DNA of 64,000 nucleotides from Acetobacter aceti NBRC 14818. Its GTDB lineage: Bacteria; Pseudomonadota; Alphaproteobacteria; Acetobacterales; Acetobacteraceae. The notes under the pieces are model-generated. The model made no database searches. It saw nothing but the letters and a program-made list of their open reading frames with translations, and had not been told where the DNA came from. The DNA is taken from contig NZ_AP023410.1 in assembly GCF_000193495.2 (NCBI RefSeq), positions 2,800,501 to 2,864,500 of the forward strand, in the 5' to 3' direction. Position 1 is the stretch's first letter, and the number at the start of each line of letters is the position of its first letter. Positions 1-9,579 of this stretch are shown here, in pieces. The translations under genes were made by a program, and so were the position numbers.

Positions 1-1
1 G

Positions 2-1006
2 GCTTATGGGCCGCTCGCCAACGGTGCGACCCTGATGCTGTTTGAAGGCATGCCGTCTCACCCCATGCCGGGCCGCTGGTGGGATGTGATCCAGAAGCAC
101 GGAGTCACGACGTTCTACACCTCGCCAACCGCGATCAGGGCGCTGATGAGCGAAGGCAATGAGATTCCCGCTGCCTATGACTTGTCGAGCCTCCGGGTGC
201 TGGGATCTGTCGGCGAGCCGATCAATCATGAGGCATGGACCTGGTTTCATGACGTGATTGGCGGAGGGCGGTGTGCGCTGGTCGATACCTGGTGGCAGAC
301 GGAAACCGGCGGTGCGATGATCTCACTGGTGCCGTATGCTGTCGAACCGCGCCCTGCCTCGGCCACGCTGCCGCTGCCGGGTGTCAATCCTGTGCTGCTG
401 GATGAAAAAGGCACGCCACTGGATGGGGCTGTCGAAGGCATTCTGTGCATTGATGGTTCATGGCCGGGGCGTGCCCTGACCATCTGGAATGATGACGCCC
501 TGTTCCAGACAACCTACCTCAAGCCGTATCCCGGTCACTATTTTACGGGTGACGGTGCTCGTCGTGATGTGGATGGTTATTACTGGATCACGGGGCGCGT
601 GGACGATGTGATTAACGTGTCCGGTCACCGTATCGGCTCGGCGGAAATTGAGGATGCCATTTCGGAAATTCACGATATTTCTGAAAGCTCTGCCGTGGGA
701 ATTCCTCACGACATCAAGGGGCAGGGCCTTGTGGTCTATATCGTGCCGCATGAGGGGCTGAGCGAAGAGCAGATGGCTGGCCTGAAGGATCAGGTTATCA
801 AGATCATCGCCTGCAAGGTGGGGCGTTATGCGGTGCCGGAGGCGGTCTATGTCGTGCCGGATCTCCCCAAGACGCGGTCGGGCAAGAATGTCCGCAGGCT
901 CATGCGCAAGATTGCCTGTGGCGAGACGGAAGGGTTTGGCGACCTGTCCACGCTGGCCAATCCGGGGATCGTGGGCGAGTTGATCAGGATCGTCGGAAAA
1001 GCCTGA
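2..1006 (+). CDS. acs: Acetyl-CoA synthetase (AMP-forming), C-terminal part, 5' end outside window
   Basis: The reading frame is open from base 2, so the gene starts before the window; 334 residues remain of a protein that is usually about 650. It makes acetyl-CoA from acetate, ATP and CoA in the cytoplasm. Visible adenylate-forming-enzyme motifs are YTSPTAIRALM, the ATP-binding TWWQTETGG, the hinge ITGRVDDVINVSGHRI, and the C-terminal LPKTRSGKNVRR carrying the catalytic lysine that is commonly acetylated. The ending GDLSTLANPGIV matches bacterial Acs closely. A propionyl-CoA synthetase is a less likely alternative. Nothing can be said about its promoter. The next gene is on the opposite strand. 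Confidence 0.93.
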   Translation, partial: AYGPLANGATLMLFEGMPSHPMPGRWWDVIQKHGVTTFYTSPTAIRALMSEGNEIPAAYDLSSLRVLGSVGEPINHEAWTWFHDVIGGGRCALVDTWWQTETGGAMISLVPYAVEPRPASATLPLPGVNPVLLDEKGTPLDGAVEGILCIDGSWPGRALTIWNDDALFQTTYLKPYPGHYFTGDGARRDVDGYYWITGRVDDVINVSGHRIGSAEIEDAISEIHDISESSAVGIPHDIKGQGLVVYIVPHEGLSEEQMAGLKDQVIKIIACKVGRYAVPEAVYVVPDLPKTRSGKNVRRLMRKIACGETEGFGDLSTLANPGIVGELIRIVGKA

Positions 1007-1033
1007 TTTTACGGAAGGGATTCAAAGTAACCG

Positions 1034-1085
1034 GGATCAAAGGGACTGTGTCCCTTTGTGGGGTCTGGGGCAAAGCCCCATAAAA
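1034..1085. repeat. Dispersed intergenic repeat, copy 1, with two hairpins
   Basis: Two adjacent inverted repeats are visible: AAAGGGA/TCCCTTT (1039-1045 with 1051-1057) and TGGGGC/GCCCCA (1066-1071 with 1075-1080). A diverged second copy with the same order of blocks lies at 27991-28043. The element sits between the convergent acs and GntR genes and could also act as a transcription end for either. Confidence 0.65.
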
Positions 1086-1092
1086 CCGTGAC

Positions 1093-1785
1093 TTATTTGA
1101 CAGCCGCTTCCTCAGCGACCTTTTTTCGGAAAACATCCACCGAAATGGCGGCCGCTTCCAGAATGTGATCCCGGGTCAGGCGGGCGCACAGCTCCGGGTC
1201 GCGGGCGCGGCAGGCGTCGAGTATGGCCTTGTGCTCACGGTCCGTGATGGCCTTGCGCCCCTCGATCACCAGATGCCCGCGGATGTAACGATCCAGCTTG
1301 ATGTGCAGGTCTTCGATCATTTCCAGCAGGCGGGGACGTCTGGCGGCGGCATAAATGGCGTTGTGGAACGCCCTGTTCAGGCTACCCGAATGGGCCACAC
1401 CATCCTGCACAAAGGCTTCGTAGGCATCTTCGACATGGGCGAGATCCACCCGTGTCATGTTGCGCACGCCCTCCAGGGCGGCCTGTTCTTCCAGCAGGGC
1501 GCGGATGCGGGAATATTCGAGAATATCCTCTTCATCGAGACCAATGACCACAGCTCCGCGATTAGGCAGACAGGTGACGAACCCTTCTGCCTCCAGCCGC
1601 TTGAGTGCTTCCCGGACAGGAATGATGCTGACCCCGAATCCATTGGCAAGCTCGGATTGCGGGAGCGCCTGTCCGGTCTGGATAATATCCGCGAGGATGG
1701 CGTTTCGCAGGGCGATACAGATCGTTTCAGCTGCGGTGCCATGCGCGATGGTTTCTACACTGGCAAAAAGTCGGGTCGGCAGCAT
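1093..1785 (-). CDS. GntR-family transcriptional regulator (FCD subfamily)
   Basis: This 230-residue protein has an N-terminal winged helix (about residues 15-80, with PQSELANGFGVSIIPVREAL and LEAEGFV) and a C-terminal all-helical FCD ligand-binding domain with the expected metal/ligand histidines (FHNAIYAAA, DREHKAIL, RDHIL). FCD regulators usually respond to organic acids or amino acids. It is divergent from putA across a 251-bp spacer, so control of proline oxidation or of itself is possible, but this is inference from position only. The start at 1785 gives a normal family length. Confidence 0.9.
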   Translation of the reverse strand: MLPTRLFASVETIAHGTAAETICIALRNAILADIIQTGQALPQSELANGFGVSIIPVREALKRLEAEGFVTCLPNRGAVVIGLDEEDILEYSRIRALLEEQAALEGVRNMTRVDLAHVEDAYEAFVQDGVAHSGSLNRAFHNAIYAAARRPRLLEMIEDLHIKLDRYIRGHLVIEGRKAITDREHKAILDACRARDPELCARLTRDHILEAAAISVDVFRKKVAEEAAVK

Positions 1786-2036
1786 TCAGTCGGCATTCCG
1801 GTCAGAGGAAAATCTGGAGGCGGAATGCATCATACCATAATCGTAATGTTTGGTCAGGCCGCAATTCCGCGAGGGGAGAGAGCCTCTGTCATAGCGAGGC
1901 ATCTCCTATAATATAATATATTGCAGTGATTATATTTCTATGACATGGGAGAAATTATCATTGTGATACCGCAACCAGATGGGTCAGCATCGTATCCGGG
2001 CTGACACTCTGGCCGGCCTTTTGGAATGTCGCTCCC
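1786..2036. promoter_or_regulatory. Divergent GntR/putA control region
   Basis: This 251-bp spacer carries the promoters of two divergent genes. An AT-rich block at 1907-1934 contains the half-sites TATAAT and ATTATA as an imperfect inverted repeat, and a second inverted repeat, GCCTC/GAGGC, spans 1882-1900. Either could be an operator for the neighbouring GntR protein. The TATAAT at 1907-1912 could instead be a -10 box for putA. No start site can be fixed by eye. Confidence 0.4.
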
Positions 2037-5000
2037 ATGACAGCAACACAGCTTTCCGACTCAGCCTCCGTTTCAGACTTTGCATCCCTGCCGCCGCTGA
2101 GAAAGGCCATCATCAACGCCTTTCGCCAGCCTGAAGCCTTATGTGTCGAGGCTCTGACACCCGCCGCGACCCTGACGGGTGAACAGAATGCTGCCGCGAC
2201 CGGCGTCGCTTCCCGTTTGACGGAGACGCTGCGCGCCCGTCGGAATCCGGGACTTGTCGAAACGCTGGTGCAGGAGTTTTCCCTGTCCACGGTGGAAGGT
2301 GTGGCGCTGATGTGCCTCGCCGAGGCGTTGCTGCGTATTCCGGATACGGCGACACGCGACGCGCTGATTCAGGACAAGATCGGGGAAAGCGACTGGCTCT
2401 CGCATGTCGCACGCGGCAAGCCGATGTTCGCCAATGCGGCGGCATGGGGACTGGCGCTGACCGGTCGGCTCATGGGCGATCATGACGAGAAGCGTCTGTC
2501 CGGTGCGCTCATGGGTTTTGTCGAGCGCAGTTCCATGCCGGTCGTGCGCAAGGCCGTCGATGCCGCCATGCGTCTGATGGGCGAGCAGTTCGTGCTCGGG
2601 CAGACCATCGAACAGGCCCGCAAGAACAGTCAGAAACTGGAAGAGGTGGGCTTCAGCTATTCCTACGACATGCTGGGTGAGGCGGCTTACACCGCCGCCG
2701 ATGCCGAGCGTTACCGGCAGGATTACATCAAGGCGATTGATGTGATCGGGCGGAGTGCTAAGGGTGCGAATGTTTACGAACGCCCCGGTATCTCCATCAA
2801 GCTGTCGGCCCTGCATCCCCGTTATTCCCGTGCCCAGCGTGACCGGGTGATGAATGAACTGCTGCCGATCGTGCAGGATCTCGTTCTGCGGGCGCGGCGC
2901 TATGACATCGGGATCAACATCGACGCCGAGGAAACCGAACGCCTTGATCTGTCGCTCGATATTCTGGAAGCGCTGTGTGCCACGCCGGGACTGGAAGGCT
3001 GGAACGGCATCGGCTTTGTCGTGCAGGCTTACGGAAAGCGTGCGCCTTTTGCGCTGGATTTCATCATTGATCTGGCACGTCGGACGAAGCATCGCATCAT
3101 GGTGCGTCTGGTCAAAGGCGCTTACTGGGATAGCGAAATCAAGAAAACGCAGGTCGAGGGGCTGAGCGACTTTCCGGTCTATACCCGCAAGTGTCACACG
3201 GACATCAGTTACATTGCCTGCGCCCGTAAGCTGCTTGATGCACGGGATGCAATCTTCCCGCAGTTCGCCTCGCACAACGCCCGTACGCTGGCGACCATCT
3301 ACACGCTGGCTGGCCCGGACTTTCATGTCGGTTCCTACGAGTTTCAGTGTCTGCATGGCATGGGCGAGCCGCTTTATCGTCAGGTGGTCGGTGTGGACAA
3401 ACTGAACCGTCCGGCCCGCATTTACGCGCCAGTCGGCACGCATAAGACGTTGCTGGCTTATCTCGTGCGTCGTCTGCTGGAAAATGGTGCGAATTCGTCC
3501 TTTGTGAATCAGATTGGCGATACTGCCATTCCTGTCGCCAAATTGATTGAAGATCCGATTGAGGTTGCTCGGCGCTACACACCGTATGGTGCGCCGCATT
3601 CGGAAATTCGCAAGCCGGCAGACATGTTTGCGCCGGAGCGGACAAACTCGGCGGGTGTGGATCTGGCCGACGAGCGCGTTCTGTCCGAACTGGATGCCAG
3701 CATCCGTAACGCGCCCCGCATACTGGACGCTGGTCCGATTGTTTCTGGCAAGACGATCACCACGGGTCCGAAACAGGATGTGACCAATCCGTCTGACCGA
3801 CGCGATGTTGTGGGGTCGGTCGTCTGGGCGACGCCGGAAGTGGTGACGCAGGCTGTCGATGCCGCCGTGAAAGGGCAGACGGCATGGGCTGAAAAGAACC
3901 CTGCCGAGCGGACTGCTGTTCTTGCAAAAGCCGCTGATATTCTGGAAGAGCGTCATCCGGCGCTCATGGCTCTTCTCGGGCGCGAGGCGGGAAAATCCCT
4001 ACCGAATTCCGTGGCTGAAGTGCGTGAGGCTGTCGATTTCCTGCGCTATTATGGCGCGACCATCCTGCGTGATTTCAACAACGATACGCACAAGCCGCTG
4101 GGTGTAGTGACCTGCATCAGTCCGTGGAATTTCCCGCTGGCGATTTTCCTTGGGCAGGTCTCGGCCGCGCTGGCGGCAGGTAATGCGGTCATTGCAAAAC
4201 CGGCTGAAGAAACACCGCTGATTGCAGCCGAGGCGGTAAAGATCATGCACGAAGCAGGCGTTCCTGTGGATGTGCTGCATCTCCTGCCGGGTGAGGGCGA
4301 TGTTGGAGCCGCCGCCGTGGCCGATGAGCGTGTGATGGGCGTGATGTTCACCGGCTCGACGATGGTGGCGCAGTTGATCAATCGCCAGCTTGAAGGGCGT
4401 CGCACGGCGACAGGTCAGCCTGTTCCGTTTGTGGCTGAAACAGGCGGCCAGAATGCAATGATTGTCGACTCTTCTGCTCTTGCGGAACAGGTGGTTGTCG
4501 ATGTGCTGGCGTCCGCTTTTGATAGTGCAGGTCAGCGTTGTTCGGCACTTCGTGTGCTCTGTGTGCAGGAAGACTGTGCCGACCATGTCCTGACCATGCT
4601 ACGCGGCGCAATGGACGAACTGCGGATCGGTAATCCGGCGGAACTGTCCTGCGATGTCGGGCCGGTCATCACAGAGGAAGCTGCGGCAGGAATCACGAAA
4701 CATATTGATGTATTCCGCAAGCGTAAGGCACCGGTCACTTCCTTGAAATTGCCTGAAGAGTGCGCGAATGGCAGCTTTGTTCCGCCGACCCTGATCGAGG
4801 TGCACAGCATCCGCGAGATCGGTCCGGAGGTGTTCGGTCCCGTTCTGCATGTGGTGCGCTATCAGCGTGACCGGCTGGATGATCTGCTGAAGGACATCAA
4901 CGATACTGGCTATGGTCTGACGTTTGGTCTGCACACACGTCTGGATTCCATGGTGAAGCATGTGCTGTCGCGGATTGATGCTGGCAATCTCTACGTTAAT

Positions 5001-5687
5001 CGCAACACCATTGGCGCTGTCGTCGGTGTGCAGCCGTTTGGAGGACGTGGACTGTCTGGTACAGGACCGAAAGCCGGTGGTCCGTTGATCCTGCGTCGTC
5101 TGCTGGCAGAAGTTCCTGCCATCGAAAAAGAAGGTGTTAGTCAGGTGACGCCGGAAAAGACGATGTGGACGGACTGGCTATGCGGTCGGGGTGACGTGCG
5201 AGCCCAGAAGGTTTCCCGTGACTGCTCAAGTCGTTCGCTGTTTGGTGAGGAGCGCGTCCTGCCGGGGCCGGTTGGTGAGCAGAACCTGTATCGTCTGACG
5301 GCGCGTGGGGCGGTGCTATGTATCCCCGTCACGCAGGAAGGGCTGTTTGACCAGATTTCATTCGCCCTGTCGGGAGGCAACGAGGTGCTGATTCTTGCGC
5401 CTGCTGAGCTGACGGGATGGATCGAGACGCTGCCTTTCAGACTGAAACCATTTATCCGCCTTGTGACGAGTGCGACTGCGGAACCCTGTGCGGTGTTGCT
5501 GGGTGAGGAAGACAACGACGCTTTCCGTCAGGCTCGTAAGGAACTGGCGGAGGGCAATGGGCCGATTGTCTCGGCCTATCTGACCGGAACGTCACTGCCG
5601 CATTCTGAAAGCGTGCTGGAGGAGCAGTCCCGCAGCACCAACACGACCGCAGCGGGTGGAAACGCCAGCCTGATGACTCTGGGGTGA
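2037..5687 (+). CDS. putA: PutA: proline dehydrogenase / glutamate-semialdehyde dehydrogenase
   Basis: This 1216-residue bifunctional enzyme oxidises proline to glutamate, passing electrons through FAD to the quinone pool and then to NAD+. After an N-terminal helical region (about 1-190), the FAD-barrel domain shows MVRLVKGAYWDSEIK (about residue 360) and the GMGEPLY and GTHKTLLAYLVRRLLENG blocks. The aldehyde dehydrogenase domain (about 560-1030) has CISPWNFP, general base Glu801 in VAETGGQN, nucleophile Cys835 in SAGQRCSALR, and PEVFGPVL. A C-terminal domain of about 180 residues follows. The N-terminus lacks the ribbon-helix-helix DNA-binding segment of enterobacterial PutA, so it should not be an autorepressor. 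It is divergent from a GntR gene. Confidence 0.97.
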   Translation: MTATQLSDSASVSDFASLPPLRKAIINAFRQPEALCVEALTPAATLTGEQNAAATGVASRLTETLRARRNPGLVETLVQEFSLSTVEGVALMCLAEALLRIPDTATRDALIQDKIGESDWLSHVARGKPMFANAAAWGLALTGRLMGDHDEKRLSGALMGFVERSSMPVVRKAVDAAMRLMGEQFVLGQTIEQARKNSQKLEEVGFSYSYDMLGEAAYTAADAERYRQDYIKAIDVIGRSAKGANVYERPGISIKLSALHPRYSRAQRDRVMNELLPIVQDLVLRARRYDIGINIDAEETERLDLSLDILEALCATPGLEGWNGIGFVVQAYGKRAPFALDFIIDLARRTKHRIMVRLVKGAYWDSEIKKTQVEGLSDFPVYTRKCHTDISYIACARKLLDARDAIFPQFASHNARTLATIYTLAGPDFHVGSYEFQCLHGMGEPLYRQVVGVDKLNRPARIYAPVGTHKTLLAYLVRRLLENGANSSFVNQIGDTAIPVAKLIEDPIEVARRYTPYGAPHSEIRKPADMFAPERTNSAGVDLADERVLSELDASIRNAPRILDAGPIVSGKTITTGPKQDVTNPSDRRDVVGSVVWATPEVVTQAVDAAVKGQTAWAEKNPAERTAVLAKAADILEERHPALMALLGREAGKSLPNSVAEVREAVDFLRYYGATILRDFNNDTHKPLGVVTCISPWNFPLAIFLGQVSAALAAGNAVIAKPAEETPLIAAEAVKIMHEAGVPVDVLHLLPGEGDVGAAAVADERVMGVMFTGSTMVAQLINRQLEGRRTATGQPVPFVAETGGQNAMIVDSSALAEQVVVDVLASAFDSAGQRCSALRVLCVQEDCADHVLTMLRGAMDELRIGNPAELSCDVGPVITEEAAAGITKHIDVFRKRKAPVTSLKLPEECANGSFVPPTLIEVHSIREIGPEVFGPVLHVVRYQRDRLDDLLKDINDTGYGLTFGLHTRLDSMVKHVLSRIDAGNLYVNRNTIGAVVGVQPFGGRGLSGTGPKAGGPLILRRLLAEVPAIEKEGVSQVTPEKTMWTDWLCGRGDVRAQKVSRDCSSRSLFGEERVLPGPVGEQNLYRLTARGAVLCIPVTQEGLFDQISFALSGGNEVLILAPAELTGWIETLPFRLKPFIRLVTSATAEPCAVLLGEEDNDAFRQARKELAEGNGPIVSAYLTGTSLPHSESVLEEQSRSTNTTAAGGNASLMTLG

Positions 5688-5734
5688 AAACTGTCCCACA
5701 AAAAAAATCTATAAACTGTAAGAAAGTTTTTGGT

Positions 5735-5756
5735 GAAGCTTTTTTCAAAAAGCTTC
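5735..5756 (+). terminator. Hairpin downstream of putA
   Basis: A perfect ten-base inverted repeat, GAAGCTTTTT/AAAAAGCTTC, has a two-base centre and lies 48 bp after the putA stop in an A/T-rich context. It probably ends putA transcription, although the T-run is within the arm rather than after it. Confidence 0.5.
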
Positions 5757-5814
5757 AGAAACGCCGCTTTTTTAGAAGGAGGCAGCTCCAAAAAACCTTC
5801 ATCGTGAGACAAAA

Positions 5815-5851
5815 GCGAAAAACCGGAAGCGCAGCGTTTCCGGTTTTTCGC
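5815..5851. terminator. Strong inverted repeat between putA and wrbA
   Basis: A perfect 14-base inverted repeat, GCGAAAAACCGGAA (5815-5828) with TTCCGGTTTTTCGC (5838-5851), surrounds a nine-base loop. The stem is rich in GC next to A/T runs, as in intrinsic terminators that work in either direction. It lies about 100 bp before wrbA and insulates it from putA. Confidence 0.7.
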
Positions 5852-5953
5852 TGGTCGTGAACGGGTGGCAGGATATGGTGCGAGGCTGAAAACGTCGGAA
5901 GGATCAGGGGCCGGTCGGGTCGTCTGAGACCGGCTAGCTGACAGGTGATCGCC

Positions 5954-6553
5954 ATGACTAAGGTTCTCGTTCTTTATTATTCCTCCTACGGCCATATCGA
6001 AACGATGGCTCACGCCGTGGCGGAAGGCGTGCGGGCTGCCGGAGCAGACGTCACTGTAAAGCGTGTGCCGGAACTGGTGCCGGAAGAAGTTGCGAAAAAC
6101 AGCCATTTCAAGCTGGAACAGGCTGCTCCGCTCGCGACGACGGCGGAACTGGTCGAATATGACGCCATCATCGTCGGCGCACCGACCCGCTTCGGACGCC
6201 TTCCTTCCCAGATGGCGAATTTCTGGGATCAGACCGGCGGTCTTTGGGCAAAAGGCGCTCTACTTGGGAAAGTTGGCGCGGCGTTTACGTCAACGGCGAG
6301 CCAGCATGGCGGTCAGGAAACCACTCTCTATTCCATCCTGAGCAATCTTATTCACCATGGCATGGTGATCACAGGTCTGCCTTACAGTTTTCAGGGACAG
6401 ATGACAGTGGATGAAGTCGCTGGTGGTTCGCCTTATGGCGCAACGACCATTGCTTCTGGCGATGGCTCACGGCAGCCAAGCACCATCGAACTGGACGGCG
6501 CGAAATATCTGGGCGGTCATGTTGCTGGAATTGCGGCCAAACTGCACGGATAA
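5954..6553 (+). CDS. wrbA: WrbA-type NAD(P)H:quinone oxidoreductase
   Basis: This 199-residue flavodoxin-fold protein reduces quinones by two electrons using NAD(P)H and FMN, protecting against semiquinone stress. The FMN phosphate loop [12 protein letters not shown] is at residues 8-19. [20 protein letters not shown] and [14 protein letters not shown] are the family's FMN/quinone-binding blocks, and the length is typical. I chose ATG 5954, which gives the canonical [14 protein letters not shown] start, over an in-frame GTG nine bases upstream; a CAGGTGA-like ribosome site precedes it. It is a single gene. Confidence 0.95.
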   Translation: MTKVLVLYYSSYGHIETMAHAVAEGVRAAGADVTVKRVPELVPEEVAKNSHFKLEQAAPLATTAELVEYDAIIVGAPTRFGRLPSQMANFWDQTGGLWAKGALLGKVGAAFTSTASQHGGQETTLYSILSNLIHHGMVITGLPYSFQGQMTVDEVAGGSPYGATTIASGDGSRQPSTIELDGAKYLGGHVAGIAAKLHG

Positions 6554-7157
6554 GATCTGAATGTCATAGCGCGTTGCGGCGAACCGCCAGTTCACTCCGA
6601 TGGTAAAAGGAGGCACGCGGGTGTCCTGCTGTGGCGCGCTCAGGCGTTTTCTTGCTGACTTCCCGGTTTTCCAGAAAGACACCTAGCTGGAGAATGAGGT
6701 CAGAAAGTCTGGTATGAAATGCCGAATAATGATTGATCTTGTTTTAGTATTTATGATGGATATCTTCTGTTTTTTAAAGCTATAGTATTGGGATTCTATC
6801 AACTAAGGATAGCAGGCGTTGCAATTGAGTTTTTATGAGAACGTATGAATGGGATGGGGCCAGATTTCTGGCTTCTGAACCAAAGGTGCTGAATGGGTAT
6901 ATTGCATACGTTCGACGCTATGGTTCGGGCTGGCGTGAAGTCCGTGAGGCGGTCCGAATGGTAAGAAAGGCCAGACGGCTGGCGGCTTGTGGACCAGTTG
7001 TGCCATTCAGGCGCGCTCCTCGTAATGGAAAATTATTTATAAGATCAGGATAATATGTAAATGCCTTCTTTGAAGGTGTTTTTTGAAGAAATGAGTGAAA
7101 TCGTCGCGGGTACGTTTGTCTGAATGACTGTCGTTAAACGCATTTTATGACTGCTTT
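6554..7157. other. Mostly gene-free stretch between wrbA and the LysR gene
   Basis: About 600 bp with AT-rich patches (notably 6715-6835 and 7030-7080). It holds one doubtful small reading frame at 6835-7053 and no recognisable RNA gene or repeat. Confidence 0.4.
6835..7053 (+). CDS. Doubtful small protein of 72 residues
   Basis: The frame encodes a short, strongly basic protein (many Arg, for example VRMVRKARRLAA) ending in KLFIRSG. No ribosome-binding site is convincing: the nearest purine-rich stretch is more than 15 bases upstream of the ATG. I recognise no family. The base composition inside the frame is more GC-rich than its flanks, which is the only argument for coding. Treat it as a candidate only. 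Confidence 0.25.
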   Translation: MRTYEWDGARFLASEPKVLNGYIAYVRRYGSGWREVREAVRMVRKARRLAACGPVVPFRRAPRNGKLFIRSG

Positions 7158-8084
7158 TCAGCAGGAGTTCTCATTCTCCTGTGCCCAAGGCATCCTGGTG
7201 AAAGCTTCTGTTAGATAATCCATCACCACAGTGACTCGCAGCGGGCGGCGTGTGCTGGGAGGCGTGACCAGATAGATCCCGATCGCCGGGACGTTCCATT
7301 CGGGTAGAAGTGGAATGAAACGACCGTCTCTCACCCCTTCCCAGATCATGAATTCTGGAAAAATCCCGTAACCCAGACCAGCTTCCAGAGACGGCAGAAA
7401 GGCTTCTGCGTTGTTGGCGCGTATCAGCGCCTGCTGAGATAACATGAAAACATCGCCATTCTGGTGGATCAGTTTCAGGCTGCCGGGTGTATTTGTGTTG
7501 GTGTAGACAAAGCCTTTCAGTTTTGAGAGGTCTTCCGGATGTATGATGGAACCGACCCGTTCACACCAGACTGGGGTTGCGACGAGCATCAGTCGCACCG
7601 AGCAGAGTTTTCTGACTTTCAGAGTTGAGTCCGCGAGGGATGCGATACGGATGGCCATGTCGAACCCGTCCGCGACCAGATCCGTCAGTGCATCGCTGAA
7701 GTGAATGTCGAGCTCAAGATCAGGATGGCGGCTCAGCAGGGCAGGGAGCATGGGAGAGAGATGCTCTGTGCCAAAGGTCATTGGAGCGGCGATCCTGACC
7801 ACACCGGAAGGAATGCGCGTGCTGTCACGGGCTTCGCTTTCCGCAGCTTCGGCGTCCGCCAGCATGCGGCGTGCATGAAGAAGCGTGTCGCGTCCTGTCT
7901 CGGTCAGTGAAAGCTGGCGGGAGGTGCGGTTGAACAGCGCAATGCCGAGATGGGCTTCCAGCCTGCTGACCGCCTTGGAAACGGTAGGCGTGGAAAGCTG
8001 GATGGCCTCAGCCGCTCTCGCGAATGAACCGTGCTCGGCAACCTTGACGAAAATGGCCCAGGCTTCGAAATCCGGCAGGCGCAT
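7158..8084 (-). CDS. LysR-family transcriptional regulator
   Basis: The 308-residue protein has the classical N-terminal winged helix-turn-helix (VKVAEHGSFARAAEAIQLS, TVSKAVSRLEAHLGIALFNR) followed by a periplasmic-binding-protein-like effector domain beginning near residue 90. I took ATG 8084 (MRLPDFEAW) because AAGGA lies ten bases upstream; an in-frame ATG at 8114 has no such site. It lies downstream of, and on the same strand as, the alpha/beta hydrolase gene. Its ligand is unknown; members of this CrgA-like branch often control reductases or hydrolases nearby. Confidence 0.92.
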   Translation of the reverse strand: MRLPDFEAWAIFVKVAEHGSFARAAEAIQLSTPTVSKAVSRLEAHLGIALFNRTSRQLSLTETGRDTLLHARRMLADAEAAESEARDSTRIPSGVVRIAAPMTFGTEHLSPMLPALLSRHPDLELDIHFSDALTDLVADGFDMAIRIASLADSTLKVRKLCSVRLMLVATPVWCERVGSIIHPEDLSKLKGFVYTNTNTPGSLKLIHQNGDVFMLSQQALIRANNAEAFLPSLEAGLGYGIFPEFMIWEGVRDGRFIPLLPEWNVPAIGIYLVTPPSTRRPLRVTVVMDYLTEAFTRMPWAQENENSC

Positions 8085-8224
8085 GGCTGTTCGCATCCTT
8101 GTTGTGACCATCACGAAGGTGGGACTGTGATGGCACTCTGGAGAGGATACGTCCAGCGAACGTCCAGCGATGCGCTGAGTGATCTGATCGGTCCTACCCG
8201 GATGGTGTGGACCGATCAGGGATG

Positions 8225-9145
8225 TTACGGTGTCGGAAGTTTCAGAAAATTGATCACTGTCTCCGAAAACAGTTCCGGGTTCTGTAGGAACGCAAAGTGG
8301 CTGGTGTTCGGCAGGATCAGCAGTCCGGCCTGAGGAATGACCTGTGCAATGTGCTGGATATGCGGAAGATGGATCATCTCGTCATGATCGCCGTCCACAA
8401 TCCACATCGGCGTGGTGATGGCCGCTACCTGTGCATCAGTCCAGTTCGGCTGGTCCGACCACATATGCTCAATACTGGCCTCGAATTTCCTAAAGCGTCC
8501 CGGTGACGGAGAGAGATGGCAGTATTCCTGCTTCGTGCGGGCGATGAACGCCTTCACTGTCGGAGTGTTTTCCGCCGAGGTGTCCACGCCATCCGTGGTG
8601 ATGTTCGGCGCGAAAGAGAAGACGCGGGTAATGCGGTCGGGATGACGCAGCGCGAGGTCTATACCCTGAATACCGCCATCGCTCCAGCCGACGACCGCCG
8701 CACGCTCAATCTTTAGGTGAGAGAGCACCGCTACGGCGTCATCGGCCATGCGGTCATAGCCGATCGGTGTCTTGCCGAGTGAACTGCGTCCGTGCCCACG
8801 GGAGTCCACAACGATAACCTGATAGTGCGCTGCCAGCAGGGCGCGGGCCAGACCGCTCATATAGTCCGAGTTGGCAAGGCCGCCATGCAGCAGCAGAACG
8901 GGTTCGCCTTCTCCAGCCTGCGCGTAATAGATTTTCGCGCCGTCATCCATGCGGACATGACCGCTCTGGACCGGCAGACCGTTGGCGTCAGCGGACAGGG
9001 CCACGGGCGTCGGGGGAAGGATTTTCCACAACGGTACGCCTGAAGCCGTGTCAGTCTGGGCGCAGGCACCCGAGGCAAGGGCGATCAACACGGTTCCTGC
9101 GGCAAGCAGGTTGCGCATGGACGTGCGCACGGTGTGAAGAGGCAT
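8225..9145 (-). CDS. Exported alpha/beta hydrolase
   Basis: The 306-residue hydrolase begins with an export signal (MPLHTVRTSMRNLLAAG, then a hydrophobic stretch ending SGACAQ); the Cys in that segment makes a lipoprotein anchor possible. The alpha/beta hydrolase core shows the oxyanion-hole motif LLLHGGLANS, the nucleophile elbow VVGWSDGGIQG, an acid in WIVDGDHDEMI and the catalytic His in PNTSHFAFLQ. This layout fits an esterase or C-C hydrolase of the periplasm; the substrate cannot be read from sequence. An in-frame ATG at 9223 would add 26 residues before the signal and is less likely. Confidence 0.88.
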   Translation of the reverse strand: MPLHTVRTSMRNLLAAGTVLIALASGACAQTDTASGVPLWKILPPTPVALSADANGLPVQSGHVRMDDGAKIYYAQAGEGEPVLLLHGGLANSDYMSGLARALLAAHYQVIVVDSRGHGRSSLGKTPIGYDRMADDAVAVLSHLKIERAAVVGWSDGGIQGIDLALRHPDRITRVFSFAPNITTDGVDTSAENTPTVKAFIARTKQEYCHLSPSPGRFRKFEASIEHMWSDQPNWTDAQVAAITTPMWIVDGDHDEMIHLPHIQHIAQVIPQAGLLILPNTSHFAFLQNPELFSETVINFLKLPTP

Positions 9146-9332
9146 GGCGTTTCCTGTCTGGCTGCATAACGAGGTAGACACCGCATCACAGATGTTTCTT
9201 GTTGGCAACGGTTCTGCACGCATGGCGGCAAACAGACAATTCAGGGCGAAACCGCGATAGTTAAATCATTGTGAAGTGACGCTTCATGAAAAGTCTCTTG
9301 CATTTTCCCGATTCAGGGTCACATAGTTGGAG

Positions 9333-9482
9333 ACGTTCTCAGGGCGGGGTGCAATTCCCCACCGGCGGTAATCGCTCCCGAAAGGAAGCGGAAGCCCGCG
9401 AGCGCCTCCTTCTTATGAGGGAGGGTCAGCAGATCCGGTGTGATTCCGGAGCCGACGGTATAGTCCGGATGAGAGAGAACAG
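9333..9482 (+). ncRNA. FMN riboswitch (RFN element)
   Basis: The conserved RFN blocks are visible in order: TTCTCAGGGCGGGGTGCAAT at the 5' side, CCCCACCGGCGGTAAT, AAGCCCGCGAGCG, GGTCAGCAGATCCGGTG, and CCGGAGCCGACGGTATAGTC near the 3' side. It lies about 100 bp before ribD and the rest of the riboflavin operon, where FMN binding is known to switch off expression. The sequence between 9483 and 9579 would be the expression platform. Confidence 0.97.
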
Positions 9483-9579
9483 CGGAGCAGAACAGACACC
9501 CGTAGTGTGTCCTGTGAGTGCTGCCGTGCGTCCGCCCTGATTCGACGTGTGTGTTGTGTCGTGGTGGCGGACGAGGTGA

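Noticed and set aside
2139-3956. 605-codon open frame on the minus strand inside putA
   Set aside because: It is antisense to a complete, highly conserved enzyme and arises from GC-rich codon structure; composition is His/Arg-rich noise.
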